Assembly (NCBI GenBank): GCA_963514095.1
Contig: CAUPSS010000009.1
Location: forward strand, 186,001 to 250,000
Length of the DNA stretch: 64,000 nt
Direction: 5' to 3'
From: Eutrigla gurnardus
Taxonomy: Eukaryota; Chordata; Actinopteri; Perciformes; Triglidae
Shown one piece after another: positions 1 to 11,700 of this stretch (positions within the stretch are counted from its first letter, which is position 1; each line of letters opens with the position of its first letter). The notes beneath the pieces are model-generated. The model made no database searches, was not told where the DNA came from, and saw only the letters and a list, made by a program, of their open reading frames with translations. The translations under genes were made by a program, and so were the position numbers.

Positions 1-1008
1 GTCTCCCTGTGATAGACTGGTCACCTGTCTGTCTCTACATGTCTCCCTGTGATAGACTGGTTACCTGTCTGTCTTTACATGTCTCCCTGTGATAGACTGG
101 TTACCTGTCTGTCTCTACATGTCTCCCTGTGATAGACTGGTTACCTGTCTGTCTCTACATGTCTCCCTGTGATAGACTGGTTACCTGTCTGTCTCTACAT
201 GTCCCCCTGTGATAGACTGGTTACCTGTCTGTCTCTACATGTCTCCCTGTGATAGACTGGTTACCTGTCTGTCTCTACATGTCGGCCCCATGATAGACTG
301 GTTACCTGTCTGTCTCTACATGTCCCCCTGTGATAGACTGGTTACCTGTCTGTCTCTACATGTCTCCCTGTGATAGACTGGTTACCTGTCTGTCTCTACA
401 TGTCGGCCCTGTGATAGACTGGTTACCTGTCTGTCTCTACATGTCAGCCCTGTGATAGATTGGTTGCCTGTCTGTCTCTACATGTCAGCCCTGTGATAGA
501 CTGGTTACCTGTCTGTCTCTACATGTCTCCCTGTGATAGACTGGTTACCTGTCTGTCTCTACATGTCTCCCTGTGATAGACTGGTTACCTGTCTGTCTCT
601 ACATGTCAGCCCTGTGATAGACTGGTCACCTGTCTGTCTCTACATGTCAGCCCTATGATAGACTGGTTACCTGTCTGTCTCTACATGTCCCCCTGTGATA
701 GACTGGTTACCTGTCGGTCTCTACATGTCTCCCTGTGATAGACTGGTTACCTGTCTGTCTCTACATGTCTCCCTGTGATAGACTGGTTACCTGTCTGTCT
801 CCACATGTCTCCATGTGATAGACTGGTTACCTGTCTGTCTCTACATGTCAGCCCTATGATAGACTGGTTACCTGTCTGTCTCTACATGTCTCCCTGTGAT
901 AGACTGGTTACCTGTCTGTCTCTACATGTCAGCCCTGTGATAGACTGGTTACCTGTCTGTATCTACATGTCTCCCTGTGATAGACTGGTTACCTGTCTGT
1001 CTCTACAT
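1..1008. repeat. Complete 25-monomer higher-order repeat (1008 bp)
   Basis: Monomers in order: A-tcacc, A-cttt, A, A, A, B, A, E, B, A, D, C-ttgcc, C, A, A, C-tcacc, F, B-tcggt, A, A-ccacat, A-ccatg, F, A, C-tatct, A. Seventeen are 40 bp and eight are 41 bp, giving exactly 1008. The next A-tcacc/A-cttt pair begins at 1009. The same order recurs at 8772-9779 with few substitutions. Shortened and extended derivatives (for example 12 monomers, 482 bp, and 35 monomers, 1408 bp) make up much of the rest of the array. The C-ttgcc copy here has an extra substitution (gattgg, near 470) not seen in most other copies. Confidence 0.9.
802..817. repeat. Inverted repeat CACATG-TCTC-CATGTG at a monomer junction
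   Basis: The ccacat tail of one monomer and the ccatg head of the next create a perfect 6-bp-arm inverted repeat with a 4-nt spacer. Neither variant alone makes it, because the common sequence there reads tacatgtctccctgtg. The pair recurs in most HOR copies, for example near 1284, 2692, 3374, 9573, 36946, 38961 and 63260. This first instance is given as the type example. Confidence 0.85.
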
Positions 1009-1490
1009 GTCTCCCTGTGATATACTGGTCACCTGTCTGTCTCTACATGTCTCCCTGTGATAGACTGGTTACCTGTCTGTCTTTACATGTCTCCCTGTGA
1101 TAGACTGGTTACCTGTCTGTCTCTACATGTCTCCCTGTGATAGACTGGTTACCTGTCTGTCTCTACATGTCCCCCTGTGATAGACTGGTTACCTGTCGGT
1201 CTCTACATGTCTCCCTGTGATAGACTGGTTACCTGTCTGTCTCTACATGTCTCCCTGTGATAGACTGGTTACCTGTCTGTCTCCACATGTCTCCATGTGA
1301 TAGACTGGTTACCTGTCTGTCTCTACATGTCAGCCCTGTGATAGACTGGTTGCCTGTCTGTCTCTACATGTCTCCCTGTGATAGACTGGTTACCTGTCTG
1401 TCTCTACATGTCAGCCCTGTGATAGACTGGTTACCTGTCTGTCTCTACATGTCTCCCTGTGATAGACTGGTTACCTGTCTGTCTCTACAT
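1009..1490. repeat. 12-monomer deletion derivative of the HOR (482 bp)
   Basis: Order is A-tcacc, A-cttt, A, A, B-tcggt, A, A-ccacat, A-ccatg, C-ttgcc, A, C, A. Compared with the 25-monomer order, the central E to F stretch is missing. The first monomer carries gatatactgg, a private marker at 1019 that recurs at 4236 and 9790, so this derivative was copied as part of larger duplications. The next A-tcacc starts at 1491. Confidence 0.85.
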
Positions 1491-2898
1491 GTCTCCCTGT
1501 GATAGACTGGTCACCTGTCTGTCTCTACATGTCTCCCTGTGATAGACTGGTTACCTGTCTGTCTTTACATGTCTCCCTGTGATAGACTGGTTACCTGTCT
1601 GTCTGTACATGTCTCCCTGTGATAGACTGGTTACCTGTCTGTCTCTACATGTCTCCCTGTGATAGACTGGTTACCTGTCTGTCTCTACATGTCCCCCTGT
1701 GATAGACTGGTTACCTGTCTGTCTCTACATGTCTCCCTGTGATAGACTGGTTACCTGTCTGTCTCTACATGTCTCCCTGTGAAAGACGGGTTACCTGTCT
1801 GTCTCTACATGTCCCCCTGTGATAGACTGGTTACCTGTCTGTCTCTACATGTCTCCCTGTGATAGACTGGTTACCTGTCTGTCTCTACATGTCTCCCTGT
1901 GATAGACTGGTTACCTGTCTGTCTCTACATGTCTCCCTGTGATAGACTGGTTACCTGTCTGTCTCTACATGTCCCCCTGTGATAGACTGGTTACCTGTCT
2001 GTCTCTACATGTCTCCCTGTGATAGACTGGTTACCTGTCTGTCTCTACATGTCTCCCTGTGAAAGACTGGTTACCTGTCTGTCTCTACATGTCCCCCTGT
2101 GATAGACTGGTTACCTGTCTGTCTCTACATGTCTCCCTGTGATAGACTGGTTACCTGTCTGTCTCTACATGTCGGCCCCATGATAGACTGGTTACCTGTC
2201 TGTCTCTACATGTCTCCCTGTGATAGACTGGTTACCTGTCTGTCTCTACATGTCTCCCTGTGATAGACTGGTTACCTGTCTGTCTCTACATGTCGGCCCT
2301 GTGATAGACTGGTTACCTGTCTGTCTCTACATGTCAGCCCTGTGATAGACTGGTTGCCTGTCTGTCTCTACATGTCAGCCCTGTGATAGACTGGTTACCT
2401 GTCTGTCTCTACATGTCTCCCTGTGATAGACTGGTTACCTGTCTGTCTCTACATGTCTCCCTGTGATAGACTGGTTACCTGTCTGTCTCTACATGTCAGC
2501 CCTGTGATAGACTGGTCACCTGTCTGTCTCTACATGTCAGCCCTATGATAGACTGGTTGGCTGTCTGTCTCTACATGTCCCCCTGTGATAGACTGGTTAC
2601 CTGTCGGTCTCTACATGTCTCCCTGTGATAGACTGGTTACCTGTCTGTCTCTACATGTCTCCCTGTGATAGACTGGTTACCTGTCTGTCTCCACATGTCT
2701 CCATGTGATAGACTGGTTACCTGTCTGTCTCTACATGTCAGCCCTATGATAGACTGGTTACCTGTCTGTCTCTACATGTCTCCCTGTGATAGACTGGTTA
2801 CCTGTCTGTCTCTACATGTCAGCCCTGTGATAGACTGGTTACCTGTCTGTATCTACATGTCTCCCTGTGATAGACTGGTTACCTGTCTGTCTCTACAT
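1491..2898. repeat. 35-monomer extended HOR (1408 bp)
   Basis: This opens with A-tcacc and A-cttt like the 25-mer, but has extra A and B monomers including two gaaag variants, one of them followed by the rare gacggg (at 1781) and one at about 2061. It then runs E, A, A, D, C-ttgcc, C, A, A, C-tcacc, F with the rare ttggctg (2557), B-tcggt, A, A-ccacat, A-ccatg, F, A, C-tatct, A. The gacggg and ttggctg markers recur at offsets 3217 and 8771, showing the whole unit is copied elsewhere. Confidence 0.85.
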
Positions 2899-4057
2899 GT
2901 CTCCCTGTGATAGACTGGTCACCTGTCTGTCTCTACATGTCTCCCTGTGATAGACTGGTTACCTGTCTGTCTTTACATGTCTCCCTGTGATAGACTGGTT
3001 ACCTGTCTGTCTCTACATGTCTCCCTGTGATAGACTGGTTACCTGTCTGTCTCTACATGTCTCCCTGTGATAGACTGGTTACCTGTCTGTCTCTACATGT
3101 CCCCCTGTGATAGACTGGTTACCTGTCTGTCTCTACATGTCTCCCTGTGATAGACTGGTTACCTGTCTGTCTCTACATGTCTCCCTGTGATAGACTGGTT
3201 ACCTGTCTGTCTCTACATGTCCCCCTGTGATAGACTGGTTACCTGTCTGTCTCTACATGTCTCCCTGTGATAGACTGGTTATCTGTCGGTCTCTACATGT
3301 CTCCCTGTGATAGACTGGTTACCTGTCTGTCTCTACATGTCTCCCTGTGATAGACTGGTTACCTGTCTGTCTCCACATGTCTCCATGTGATAGACTGGTT
3401 ACCTGTCTGTCTCTACATGTCAGCCCTATGATAGACTGGTTACCTGTCTGTCTCTACATGTCTCCCTGTGATAGACTGGTTACCTGTCTGTCTCTACATG
3501 TCAGCCCTGTGATAGACTGGTTACCTGTCTGTATCTACATGTCTCCCTGTGATAGACTGGTTACCTGTCTGTCTTTACATGTCTCCCTGTGATAGACTGG
3601 TTACCTGTCTGTCTCTACATGTCTCCCTGTGATAGACTGGTTACCTGTCTGTCTCTACATGTCTCCCTGTGATAGACTGGTTACCTGTCTGTCTCTACAT
3701 GTCCCCCTGTGATAGACTGGTTACCTGTCTGTCTCTACATGTCCCCCTGTGATAGACTGGTTACCTGTCTGTCTCTACATGTCGGCCCTGTGATAGACTG
3801 GTTACCTGTCTGTCTCTACCTGTCAGCCCTGTGATAGACTGGTTGCCTGTCTGTCTCTACATGTCTCCCTGTGATAGACTGGTTACCTGTCTGTCTCTAC
3901 ATGTCAGCCCTGTGATAGACTGGTTACCTGTCTGTCTCTACATGTCTCCCTGTGATAGACTGGTTACCTGTCTGTCTCTACATGTCTCCCTGTGATAGAC
4001 TGGTCACCTGTCTGTCTCTACATGTCTCCCTGTGATAGACTGGTTACCTGTCTGTCT

Positions 4058-7000
4058 CTACATGTCAGCCCTATGATAGACTGGTTACCTGTCTGTCTCT
4101 ACATGTCTCCCTGTGATAGACTGGTTACCTGTCTGTCTCTACATGTCAGCCCTGTGATAGACTGGTTACCTGTCTGTATCTACATGTCTCCCTGTGATAG
4201 ACTGGTTACCTGTCTGTCTCTACATGTCTCCCTGTGATATACTGGTCACCTGTCTGTCTCTACATGTCTCCCTGTGATAGACTGGTTACCTGTCTGTCTT
4301 TACATGTCTCCCTGTGATAGACTGGTTACCTGTCTGTCTCTACATGTCTCCCTGTGATAGACTGGTTACCTGTCTGTCTCTACATGTCCCCCTGTGATAG
4401 ACTGGTTACCTGTCGGTCTCTACATGTCTCCCTGTGATAGACTGGTTACCTGTCTGTCTCTACATGTCTCCCTGTGATAGACTGGTTACCTGTCTGTCTC
4501 CACATGTCTCCATGTGATAGACTGGTTACCTGTCTGTCTCTACATGTCAGCCCTGTGGTAGACTGGTTGCCTGTCTGTCTCTACATGTCTCCCTGTGATA
4601 GACTGGTTACCTGTCTGTCTCTACATGTCAGCCCTGTGATAGACTGGTTACCTGTCTGTCTCTACATGTCTCCCTGTGATAGACTGGTTACCTGTCTGTC
4701 TCTACATGTCTCCCTGTGATAGACTGGTCACCTGTCTGTCTCTACATGTCTCCCTGTGATAGACTGGTTACCTGTCTGTCTTTACATGTCTCCCTGTGAT
4801 AGACTGGTTACCTGTCTGTCTGTACATGTCTCCCTGTGATAGACTGGTTACCTGTCTGTCTCTACATGTCTCCCTGTGATAGACTGGTTACCTGTCTGTC
4901 TCTACATGTCCCCCTGTGATAGACTGGTTACCTGTCTGTCTCTACATGTCTCCCTGTGATAGACTGGTTACCTGTCTGTCTCTACATGTCTCCCTGTGAA
5001 AGACGGGTTACCTGTCTGTCTCTACATGTCCCCCTGTGATAGACTGGTTACCTGTCTGTCTCTACATGTCTCCCTGTGATAGACTGGTTACCTGTCTGTC
5101 TCTACATGTCTCCCTGTGATAGACTGGTTACCTGTCTGTCTCTACATGTCTCCCTGTGATAGACTGGTTACCTGTCTGTCTCTACATGTCCCCCTGTGAT
5201 AGACTGGTTACCTGTCTGTCTCTACATGTCTCCCTGTGATAGACTGGTTACCTGTCTGTCTCTACATGTCTCCCTGTGAAAGACTGGTTACCTGTCTGTC
5301 TCTACATGTCCCCCTGTGATAGACTGGTTACCTGTCTGTCTCTACATGTCTCCCTGTGATAGACTGGTTACCTGTCTGTCTCTACATGTCGGCCCCATGA
5401 TAGACTGGTTACCTGTCTGTCTCTACATGTCTCCCTGTGATAGACTGGTTACCTGTCTGTCTCTACATGTCTCCCTGTGATAGACTGGTTACCTGTCTGT
5501 CTCTACATGTCGGCCCTGTGATAGACTGGTTACCTGTCTGTCTCTACATGTCAGCCCTGTGATAGACTGGTTGCCTGTCTGTCTCTACATGTCAGCCCTG
5601 TGATAGACTGGTTACCTGTCTGTCTCTACATGTCTCCCTGTGATAGACTGGTTACCTGTCTGTCTCTACATGTCTCCCTGTGATAGACTGGTTACCTGTC
5701 TGTCTCTACATGTCAGCCCTGTGATAGACTGGTCACCTGTCTGTCTCTACATGTCAGCCCTATGATAGACTGGTTGGCTGTCTGTCTCTACATGTCCCCC
5801 TGTGATAGACTGGTTACCTGTCGGTCTCTACATGTCTCCCTGTGATAGACTGGTTACCTGTCTGTCTCTACATGTCTCCCTGTGATAGACTGGTTACCTG
5901 TCTGTCTCCACATGTCTCCATGTGATAGACTGGTTACCTGTCTGTCTCTACATGTCAGCCCTATGATAGACTGGTTACCTGTCTGTCTCTACATGTCTCC
6001 CTGTGATAGACTGGTTACCTGTCTGTCTCTACATGTCAGCCCTGTGATAGACTGGTTACCTGTCTGTATCTACATGTCTCCCTGTGATAGACTGGTTACC
6101 TGTCTGTCTCTACATGTCTCCCTGTGATAGACTGGTCACCTGTCTGTCTCTACATGTCTCCCTGTGATAGACTGGTTACCTGTCTGTCTTTACATGTCTC
6201 CCTGTGATAGACTGGTTACCTGTCTGTCTCTACATGTCTCCCTGTGATAGACTGGTTACCTGTCTGTCTCTACATGTCTCCCTGTGATAGACTGGTTACC
6301 TGTCTGTCTCTACATGTCCCCCTGTGATAGACTGGTTACCTGTCTGTCTCTACATGTCTCCCTGTGATAGACTGGTTACCTGTCTGTCTCTACATGTCTC
6401 CCTGTGATAGACTGGTTACCTGTCTGTCTCTACATGTCCCCCTGTGATAGACTGGTTACCTGTCTGTCTCTACATGTCTCCCTGTGATAGACTGGTTATC
6501 TGTCGGTCTCTACATGTCTCCCTGTGATAGACTGGTTACCTGTCTGTCTCTACATGTCTCCCTGTGATAGACTGGTTACCTGTCTGTCTCCACATGTCTC
6601 CATGTGATAGACTGGTTACCTGTCTGTCTCTACATGTCAGCCCTATGATAGACTGGTTACCTGTCTGTCTCTACATGTCTCCCTGTGATAGACTGGTTAC
6701 CTGTCTGTCTCTACATGTCAGCCCTGTGATAGACTGGTTACCTGTCTGTATCTACATGTCTCCCTGTGATAGACTGGTTACCTGTCTGTCTTTACATGTC
6801 TCCCTGTGATAGACTGGTTACCTGTCTGTCTCTACATGTCTCCCTGTGATAGACTGGTTACCTGTCTGTCTCTACATGTCTCCCTGTGATAGACTGGTTA
6901 CCTGTCTGTCTCTACATGTCCCCCTGTGATAGACTGGTTACCTGTCTGTCTCTACATGTCCCCCTGTGATAGACTGGTTACCTGTCTGTCTCTACATGTC

Positions 7001-7274
7001 GGCCCTGTGATAGACTGGTTACCTGTCTGTCTCTACATGTCAGCCCTGTGATAGACTGGTTGCCTGTCTGTCTCTACATGTCTCCCTGTGATAGACTGGT
7101 TACCTGTCTGTCTCTACATGTCAGCCCTGTGATAGACTGGTTACCTGTCTGTCTCTACATGTCTCCCTGTGATAGACTGGTTACCTGTCTGTCTCTACAT
7201 GTCTCCCTGTGATAGACTGGTCACCTGTCTGTCTCTACATGTCTCCCTGTGATAGACTGGTTACCTGTCTGTCT
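4058..7274. repeat. Tandem duplication copy 2, period 3217 bp
   Basis: This follows copy 1 directly. It ends near 7274, where the next monomer is the cttt variant (7273) while copy 1 has ctct at the matching place before the junction. I saw very few differences between the copies: gtggtag near 4559 here against gtgatag in copy 1, and the tacctgtc site private to copy 1. Near identity over 3.2 kb in satellite DNA indicates a recent event, or an assembly duplication. Confidence 0.9.
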
Positions 7275-8771
7275 TTACATGTCTCCCTGTGATAGACTGG
7301 TTACCTGTCTGTCTCTACATGTCTCCCTGTGATAGACTGGTTACCTGTCTGTCTCTACATGTCTCCCTGTGATAGACTGGTTACCTGTCTGTCTCTACAT
7401 GTCCCCCTGTGATAGACTGGTTACCTGTCTGTCTCTACATGTCCCCCTGTGATAGACTGGTTACCTGTCTGTCTCTACATGTCTCCCTGTGATAGACTGG
7501 TTACCTGTCTGTCTCTACATGTCTCCCTGTGATAGACTGGTTACCTGTCTGTCTCTACATGTCGGCCCTGTGATAGACTGGTTACCTGTCTGTCTCTACA
7601 TGTCAGCCCTATGATAGACTGGTTACCTGTCTGTCTCTACATGTCAGCCCTGTGATAGACTGGTTACCTGTCTGTCTCTACATGTCAGCCCTGTGATAGA
7701 CTGGTTACCTGTCTGTCTGTACATGTCTCCCTGTGATAGACTGGTTACCTGTCTGTCTCTACATGTCTCCCTGTGATAGACTGGTTACCTGTCTGTCTCT
7801 ACATGTCTCCCTGTGATAGACTGGTCACCTGTCTGTCTCTACATGTCTCCCTGTGATAGACTGGTTACCTGTCTGTCTTTACATGTCTCCCTGTGATAGA
7901 CTGGTTACCTGTCTGTCTCTACATGTCCCCCTGTGATAGACTGGTTACCTGTCTGTCTCTACATGTCAGCCCTGTGATAGACTGGTCACCTGTCTGTCTC
8001 TACATGTCAGCCCTATGATAGACTGGTTACCTGTCTGTCTCTACATGTCAGCCCTGTGATAGACTGGTTACCTGTCTGTCTGTACATGTCCCCCTGTGAT
8101 AGACTGGTTACCTGTCGGTCTCTACATGTCTCACTGTGATAGACTGGTTACCTGTCTGTCTGTACATGTCTCCCTGTGATAGACTGGTTACCTGTCTGTC
8201 TCTACATGTCTCCCTGTGATAGACTGGTTACCTGTCTGTCTCTACATGTCAGCCCTGTGATAGACTGGTTACCTGTCTGTCTGTACATGTCTCCCTGTGA
8301 TAGACTGGTTACCTGTCTGTCTCTACATGTCTCCCTGTGATAGACTGGTTACCTGTCTGTCTTTACATGTCTCCCTGTGATAGACTGGTTACCTGTCTGT
8401 CTCTACATGTCTCCCTGTGATAGACTGGTTACCTGTCTGTCTCTACATGTCTCCCTGTGATAGACTGGTTACCTGTCTGTCTCTACATGTCCCCCTGTGA
8501 TAGACTGGTTACCTGTCTGTCTCTACATGTCCCCCTGTGATAGACTGGTTACCTGTCTGTCTCTACATGTCGGCCCTGTGATAGACTGGTTACCTGTCTG
8601 TCTCTACATGTCAGCCCTGTGATAGACTGGTTGCCTGTCTGTCTCTACATGTCTCCCTGTGATAGACTGGTTACCTGTCTGTCTCTACATGTCAGCCCTG
8701 TGATAGACTGGTTACCTGTCTGTCTCTACATGTCTCCCTGTGATAGACTGGTTACCTGTCTGTCTCTACAT
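7275..8771. repeat. Linking block with 15/16-monomer HOR features
   Basis: This block lies between the 3217-bp tandem pair and the long-range copy at 8772. A-cttt monomers occur at 7273, 7877, 8361 and 8844. It holds the tcactg variant at 8131, which sits 254 bp after a cttt monomer exactly as in the Q blocks at 14440 to 14694. It also has several gtac-ending monomers typical of Q. It therefore looks like a short relative of the Q region inside the 25-mer family. Confidence 0.75.
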
Positions 8772-11700
8772 GTCTCCCTGTGATAGACTGGTCACCTGTC
8801 TGTCTCTACATGTCTCCCTGTGATAGACTGGTTACCTGTCTGTCTTTACATGTCTCCCTGTGATAGACTGGTTACCTGTCTGTCTCTACATGTCTCCCTG
8901 TGATAGACTGGTTACCTGTCTGTCTCTACATGTCTCCCTGTGATAGACTGGTTACCTGTCTGTCTCTACATGTCCCCCTGTGATAGACTGGTTACCTGTC
9001 TGTCTCTACATGTCTCCCTGTGATAGACTGGTTACCTGTCTGTCTCTACATGTCGGCCCCATGATAGACTGGTTACCTGTCTGTCTCTACATGTCCCCCT
9101 GTGATAGACTGGTTACCTGTCTGTCTCTACATGTCTCCCTGTGATAGACTGGTTACCTGTCTGTCTCTACATGTCGGCCCTGTGATAGACTGGTTACCTG
9201 TCTGTCTCTACATGTCAGCCCTGTGATAGACTGGTTGCCTGTCTGTCTCTACATGTCAGCCCTGTGATAGACTGGTTACCTGTCTGTCTCTACATGTCTC
9301 CCTGTGATAGACTGGTTACCTGTCTGTCTCTACATGTCTCCCTGTGATAGACTGGTTACCTGTCTGTCTCTACATGTCAGCCCTGTGATAGACTGTTCAC
9401 CTGTCTGTCTCTACATGTCAGCCCTATGATAGACTGGTTACCTGTCTGTCTCTACATGTCCCCCTGTGATAGACTGGTTACCTGTCGGTCTCTACATGTC
9501 TCCCTGTGATAGACTGGTTACCTGTCTGTCTCTACATGTCTCCCTGTGATAGACTGGTTACCTGTCTGTCTCCACATGTCTCCATGTGATAGACTGGTTA
9601 CCTGTCTGTCTCTACATGTCAGCCCTATGATAGACTGGTTACCTGTCTGTCTCTACATGTCTCCCTGTGATAGACTGGTTACCTGTCTGTCTCTACATGT
9701 CAGCCCTGTGATAGACTGGTTACCTGTCTGTATCTACATGTCTCCCTGTGATAGACTGGTTACCTGTCTGTCTCTACATGTCTCCCTGTGATATACTGGT
9801 CACCTGTCTGTCTCTACATGTCTCCCTGTGATAGACTGGTTACCTGTCTGTCTTTACATGTCTCCCTGTGATAGACTGGTTACCTGTCTGTCTCTACATG
9901 TCTCCCTGTGATAGACTGGTTACCTGTCTGTCTCTACATGTCCCCCTGTGATAGACTGGTTACCTGTCGGTCTCTACATGTCTCCCTGTGATAGACTGGT
10001 TACCTGTCTGTCTCTACATGTCTCCCTGTGATAGACTGGTTACCTGTCTGTCTCCACATGTCTCCATGTGATAGACTGGTTACCTGTCTGTCTCTACATG
10101 TCAGCCCTGTGATAGACTGGTTGCCTGTCTGTCTCTACATGTCTCCCTGTGATAGACTGGTTACCTGTCTGTCTCTACATGTCAGCCCTGTGATAGACTG
10201 GTTACCTGTCTGTCTCTACATGTCTCCCTGTGATAGACTGGTTACCTGTCTGTCTCTACATGTCTCCCTGTGATAGACTGGTCACCTGTCTGTCTCTACA
10301 TGTCTCCCTGTGATAGACTGGTCACCTGTCTGTCTTTACATGTCTCCCTGTGATAGACTGGTTACCTGTCTGTCTGTACATGTCTCCCTGTGATAGACTG
10401 GTTACCTGTCTGTCTCTACATGTCTCCCTGTGATAGACTGGTTACCTGTCTGTCTCTACATGTCCCCCTGTGATAGACTGGTTACCTGTCTGTCTCTACA
10501 TGTCTCCCTGTGATAGACTGGTTACCTGTCTGTCTCTACATGTCTCCCTGTGAAAGACGGGTTACCTGTCTGTCTCTACATGTCCCCCTGTGATAGACTG
10601 GTTACCTGTCTGTCTCTACATGTCTCCCTGTGATAGACTGGTTACCTGTCTGTCTCTACATGTCTCCCTGTGATAGACTGGTTACCTGTCTGTCTCTACA
10701 TGTCTCCCTGTGATAGACTGGTTACCTGTCTGTCTCTACATGTCCCCCTGTGATAGACTGGTTACCTGTCTGTCTCTACATGTCTCCCTGTGATAGACTG
10801 GTTACCTGTCTGTCTCTACATGTCTCCCTGTGAAAGACTGGTTACCTGTCTGTCTCTACATGTCCCCCTGTGATAGACTGGTTACCTGTCTGTCTCTACA
10901 TGTCTCCCTGTGATAGACTGGTTACCTGTCTGTCTCTACATGTCGGCCCCATGATAGACTGGTTACCTGTCTGTCTCTACATGTCTCCCTGTGATAGACT
11001 GGTTACCTGTCTGTCTCTACATGTCTCCCTGTGATAGACTGGTTACCTGTCTGTCTCTACATGTCGGCCCTGTGATAGACTGGTTACCTGTCTGTCTCTA
11101 CATGTCAGCCCTGTGATAGACTGGTTGCCTGTCTGTCTCTACATGTCAGCCCTGTGATAGACTGGTTACCTGTCTGTCTCTACATGTCTCCCTGTGATAG
11201 ACTGGTTACCTGTCTGTCTCTACATGTCTCCCTGTGATAGACTGGTTACCTGTCTGTCTCTACATGTCAGCCCTGTGATAGACTGGTCACCTGTCTGTCT
11301 CTACATGTCAGCCCTATGATAGACTGGTTGGCTGTCTGTCTCTACATGTCCCCCTGTGATAGACTGGTTACCTGTCGGTCTCTACATGTCTCCCTGTGAT
11401 AGACTGGTTACCTGTCTGTCTCTACATGTCTCCCTGTGATAGACTGGTTACCTGTCTGTCTCCACATGTCTCCATGTGATAGACTGGTTACCTGTCTGTC
11501 TCTACATGTCAGCCCTATGATAGACTGGTTACCTGTCTGTCTCTACATGTCTCCCTGTGATAGACTGGTTACCTGTCTGTCTCTACATGTCAGCCCTGTG
11601 ATAGACTGGTTACCTGTCTGTATCTACATGTCTCCCTGTGATAGACTGGTTACCTGTCTGTCTCTACATGTCTCCCTGTGATAGACTGGTCACCTGTCTG

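Larger units (their letters stand above)
841..4057. repeat. Tandem duplication copy 1, period 3217 bp
   Basis: Private markers repeat exactly 3217 bp downstream: gatatac 1019 to 4236, gaaagacggg 1781 to 4998, ttggctg 2557 to 5774, cttt 2971 to 6188 and 3573 to 6790. Similarity begins after the A-ccatg monomer near 817 and stops at about 4057, where copy 2 begins, so the two copies abut. Private differences in this copy include tacctgtc in place of tacatgtc near 3819. The length corresponds to 79 to 80 monomers. Confidence 0.9.
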
